In this document: one piece after another, positions 11,986 through 13,196 of the stretch
How the letters are laid out: every line of letters begins with the position of its first letter
Numbering within the stretch: the first letter of the stretch is position 1
Assembly (NCBI GenBank): GCA_030613765.1
Contig: JAUWLI010000040.1
Location: 1 to 13,196, forward strand
DNA: 13,196 nt
From: Phycisphaerae bacterium
GTDB lineage: Bacteria; Planctomycetota; Phycisphaerae; Sedimentisphaerales; SG8-4
Direction: 5' to 3'
Translations under genes and position numbers: made by a program
Notes under the pieces: model-generated
What the model was told of the DNA's origin: nothing
The model's input: only the letters and a program-made list of their open reading frames with translations
Databases searched by the model: none

Positions 11986-12026
11986 CTTTCTAATTTTTAT
12001 GCCAGGAAGACACAAAGGCACGAAGG
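11986..12026. repeat. Dispersed intergenic element, copy 2
   Basis: CTTTCTAATTTTTATGCCAG then GAAGACACAAAGGCACGAAG, clearly the same element as 8906-8940. Both copies are in the same orientation and end near GGCAC. Both lie beside rearranged or low-gene-density DNA. Confidence 0.55.
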
Positions 12027-12083
12027 TGTACGGTTTGATGGTGAGGAGGGTCAATTCAATGCGATAGCCAGCTCCTTAGCTTG

Positions 12084-12116
12084 GCTCAGGGCCTGCGGTG
12101 AGCAAAGTCGAAGGGG
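12084..12116. repeat. GCTCAGGGCCTGCGGTGAGC palindromic element
   Basis: GCTCA (12084-12088) and TGAGC (12099-12103) flank GGGCCTGCGG, and AAAGTCGAAGGGG follows. I recall the related CTCAGGG...TGAGC...GTCGAAGGG word as a very common interspersed palindromic repeat in many environmental bacterial genomes. Its function is unknown. It sits about 20 bp beyond the stop of the last gene in the window and could help end its transcript, but no T run follows. Confidence 0.45.
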
Positions 12117-12136
12117 AGCAAATTCTTGGGTGGTTT

Positions 12137-13196
12137 CTAAACGGTCTCTTCCTCTTGGGCTTCAGGGGCTTCTTTGGCTTTCTTGCCTTTTTTAGCTTTT
12201 TTCTTTTTGTCGGCTGTAGCAGGTTTGCCACCGAGCATAAAAGCGATCCCGAGTATCAAGAGTGCCACTACAACAGCACCGCCGGCGATATACCAGATTG
12301 AACCCTGGACCTTTTCCCGAATTGAAGGCATAATATCACTGAAGCCTGTCACTGCCACAATCGCTGTGTAAAGGATGGCCAGTATGGGCAGAAACAGCAT
12401 AAAACCGAGCGCATTACTCATCGTATCAGGCTCCGGCTCGATATACCCTTGAGCTAATGCCGGTACCGCTCGGATTGTTCCCGGGGCGGTAAACTCGTCG
12501 GTCATCATTTGAGCCGCCTCAGCATCCATTTCCACTGCTGAGCCAGTTGTTTCGGCGACCTGCTGGCCTTCAGCTGCCTCGGGTGCATAAATCTCGTCTA
12601 GAATGCCGCCTAATGAAGTATCGTCAGCCTGCAGCGAGAGGTCTAATAAACCTGAGCCACTGCCGAAACTATCCAGGTTTACATCTTCTTCGATCTCCTG
12701 AAGTGATGTTTCAGTCGTTGTGTCTTTGGCCTCTATTACAGTATCATCTGTTGCCTGTAATCCGGTGTCCATCTCCTCGAAGGTATCTGTTCCTTCGCCG
12801 ACTATAGCGGTATCTGCACTACTTAGGTCGCTTTCAGCCGCTGATGTATCAATTGGCTCCGGTATCATAGCAGGCTCCGACGTATCAATTAATCCCAGAC
12901 TATCAGATGACCCCGGCATCATAGCAGGTTCTGACGTATCAATCAGCTCCAGACTCTCAGACGGCACCGGCGTTTCAGTTGACTCCGGCATCATAGCTGG
13001 TTCTGCCGTGTCAATCAGTTCCAGACTCTCAGACGGCACCGGTGTCTCAGTTGGCTCCGGCGTCATGGTTGGTTCAGGTGTCTCGATTGGTTCTGGCGTC
13101 TCGGTTGGCTCTGGAGTCTCAGCCATCTCCGGTGTCATAGCAAGCTCCGGGGTTTCGGTTGGTTCCGGTATCTCGATTGGCTCCTGCGTCTCGGCT
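12137..13196 (-). CDS. Acidic repeat-rich membrane protein (start beyond window)
   Basis: At least 352 residues; the frame is open to the right edge, so the N-terminus is missing. The visible order begins with a Pro/Glu/Thr-rich tract of six-residue repeats (ETPEPT-like), then two 24-residue repeats (ETPVPSESLELIDTAEPAMM and PEST) and a shorter relative. An acidic disordered stretch follows, then GSGSGLLDLSLQADDTSLGG with ILDEIYAPE, then transmembrane segments (about LGFMLFLPILAILYTAIVAV and IWYIAGGAVVVALLILGIAF). A cytosol-type tail very rich in Lys then Glu ends the protein (KKKKAKKGKKAKEAPEAQEE). I recall the SGSGLLDL...DDTSLG...LDEIY motif from planctomycete proteins that begin with an excisionase-like helix-turn-helix domain; whether this one does cannot be seen. 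ATG 13138 is only an internal Met within the repeat tract. Function unknown. Confidence 0.75.
   Translation of the reverse strand, partial: AETQEPIEIPEPTETPELAMTPEMAETPEPTETPEPIETPEPTMTPEPTETPVPSESLELIDTAEPAMMPESTETPVPSESLELIDTSEPAMMPGSSDSLGLIDTSEPAMIPEPIDTSAAESDLSSADTAIVGEGTDTFEEMDTGLQATDDTVIEAKDTTTETSLQEIEEDVNLDSFGSGSGLLDLSLQADDTSLGGILDEIYAPEAAEGQQVAETTGSAVEMDAEAAQMMTDEFTAPGTIRAVPALAQGYIEPEPDTMSNALGFMLFLPILAILYTAIVAVTGFSDIMPSIREKVQGSIWYIAGGAVVVALLILGIAFMLGGKPATADKKKKAKKGKKAKEAPEAQEEETV
12895..13092 (-). repeat. 72-bp in-frame tandem repeat
   Basis: The word CCAGACTCTCAGACGGCACC begins at 13021 and again at 12949, exactly 72 bp apart. A diverged copy (CCAGACTATCAGATGACCCC) begins at 12895, 54 bp on. 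Unit length is 24 codons, and the short copy is 18 bp (six codons, one ETPEPT-type unit) smaller, so expansion and contraction keep the frame. Right of 13092 the tract consists of the six-codon unit only. Confidence 0.7.

Noticed and set aside
12098..12301. Plus-strand 67-codon hydrophobic frame (FFGFLAFFSFFLFVG)
   Set aside because: The Phe-rich run is the antisense of the Lys-rich tail of the acidic membrane protein, and the frame begins inside a dispersed palindromic repeat.

Overview
This window looks like a piece of a planctomycete genome, probably a Phycisphaerae/Sedimentisphaerales-type bacterium. The evidence is a PEP-CTERM sorting tail, a HAF-repeat exported protein, a large exported beta-propeller/beta-helix protein ending in a dockerin-like calcium-binding pair, and a SGSGLLDLSLQADDTSLGG-type acidic membrane protein. 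That assignment comes from protein style only. No rRNA, tRNA, CRISPR array or transposase was seen. Almost all genes lie on the minus strand and most encode exported or surface proteins.

Layout: 1-295 is non-coding, with degenerate short repeats and an AT-rich hairpin. 296-8525 is a minus-strand surface-protein block. Read in the direction of transcription it runs: a PEP-CTERM repeat protein (8525-7830), a truncated propeller/beta-helix protein (7789-5582), a broken N-terminal remnant of a second PEP-CTERM-type gene (5415-5176), a HAF-repeat protein that starts inside that remnant (5179-3803), and a full-length propeller/beta-helix/dockerin protein (3754-296). I read this as a tandem duplication of a two-gene cassette (PEP-CTERM repeat protein plus propeller/beta-helix protein). 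The second copy lost most of its PEP-CTERM gene in favour of a HAF gene, and the first copy lost the 3' end of its large gene. Both cassettes start with a homologous upstream region carrying a near-consensus sigma-70-type promoter (TTGAAT, 17 bp, TATTAT or TATAAT). The two large genes share a 125-bp stretch with no mismatch inside otherwise diverged sequence, which suggests gene conversion.

8526-9135 is a mosaic intergenic region holding the duplicated promoter region, an imperfect hairpin and a dispersed GCCACGAA-type element. 9136-10302 encodes an unrecognised exported protein with a consensus promoter and a good intrinsic terminator, so it is probably monocistronic. 10652-11326 (plus) encodes a probable HEAT-repeat lipoprotein. 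11432-11896 is a scrapyard: a 5' fragment of a polysaccharide pyruvyl transferase-like gene (plus) and a 5' fragment of a FAD-dependent oxidoreductase gene (minus) have been joined at their broken ends near 11690-11700. 11897-12136 is intergenic with further dispersed repeats. 12137-13196 (minus, its start lies beyond the window) encodes an acidic repeat-rich protein with two membrane segments and a lysine-rich tail.

Several starts given here are shorter than the longest open frame because strong Shine-Dalgarno sequences and signal peptides decide them. All family assignments are from recognised motifs without database searches.
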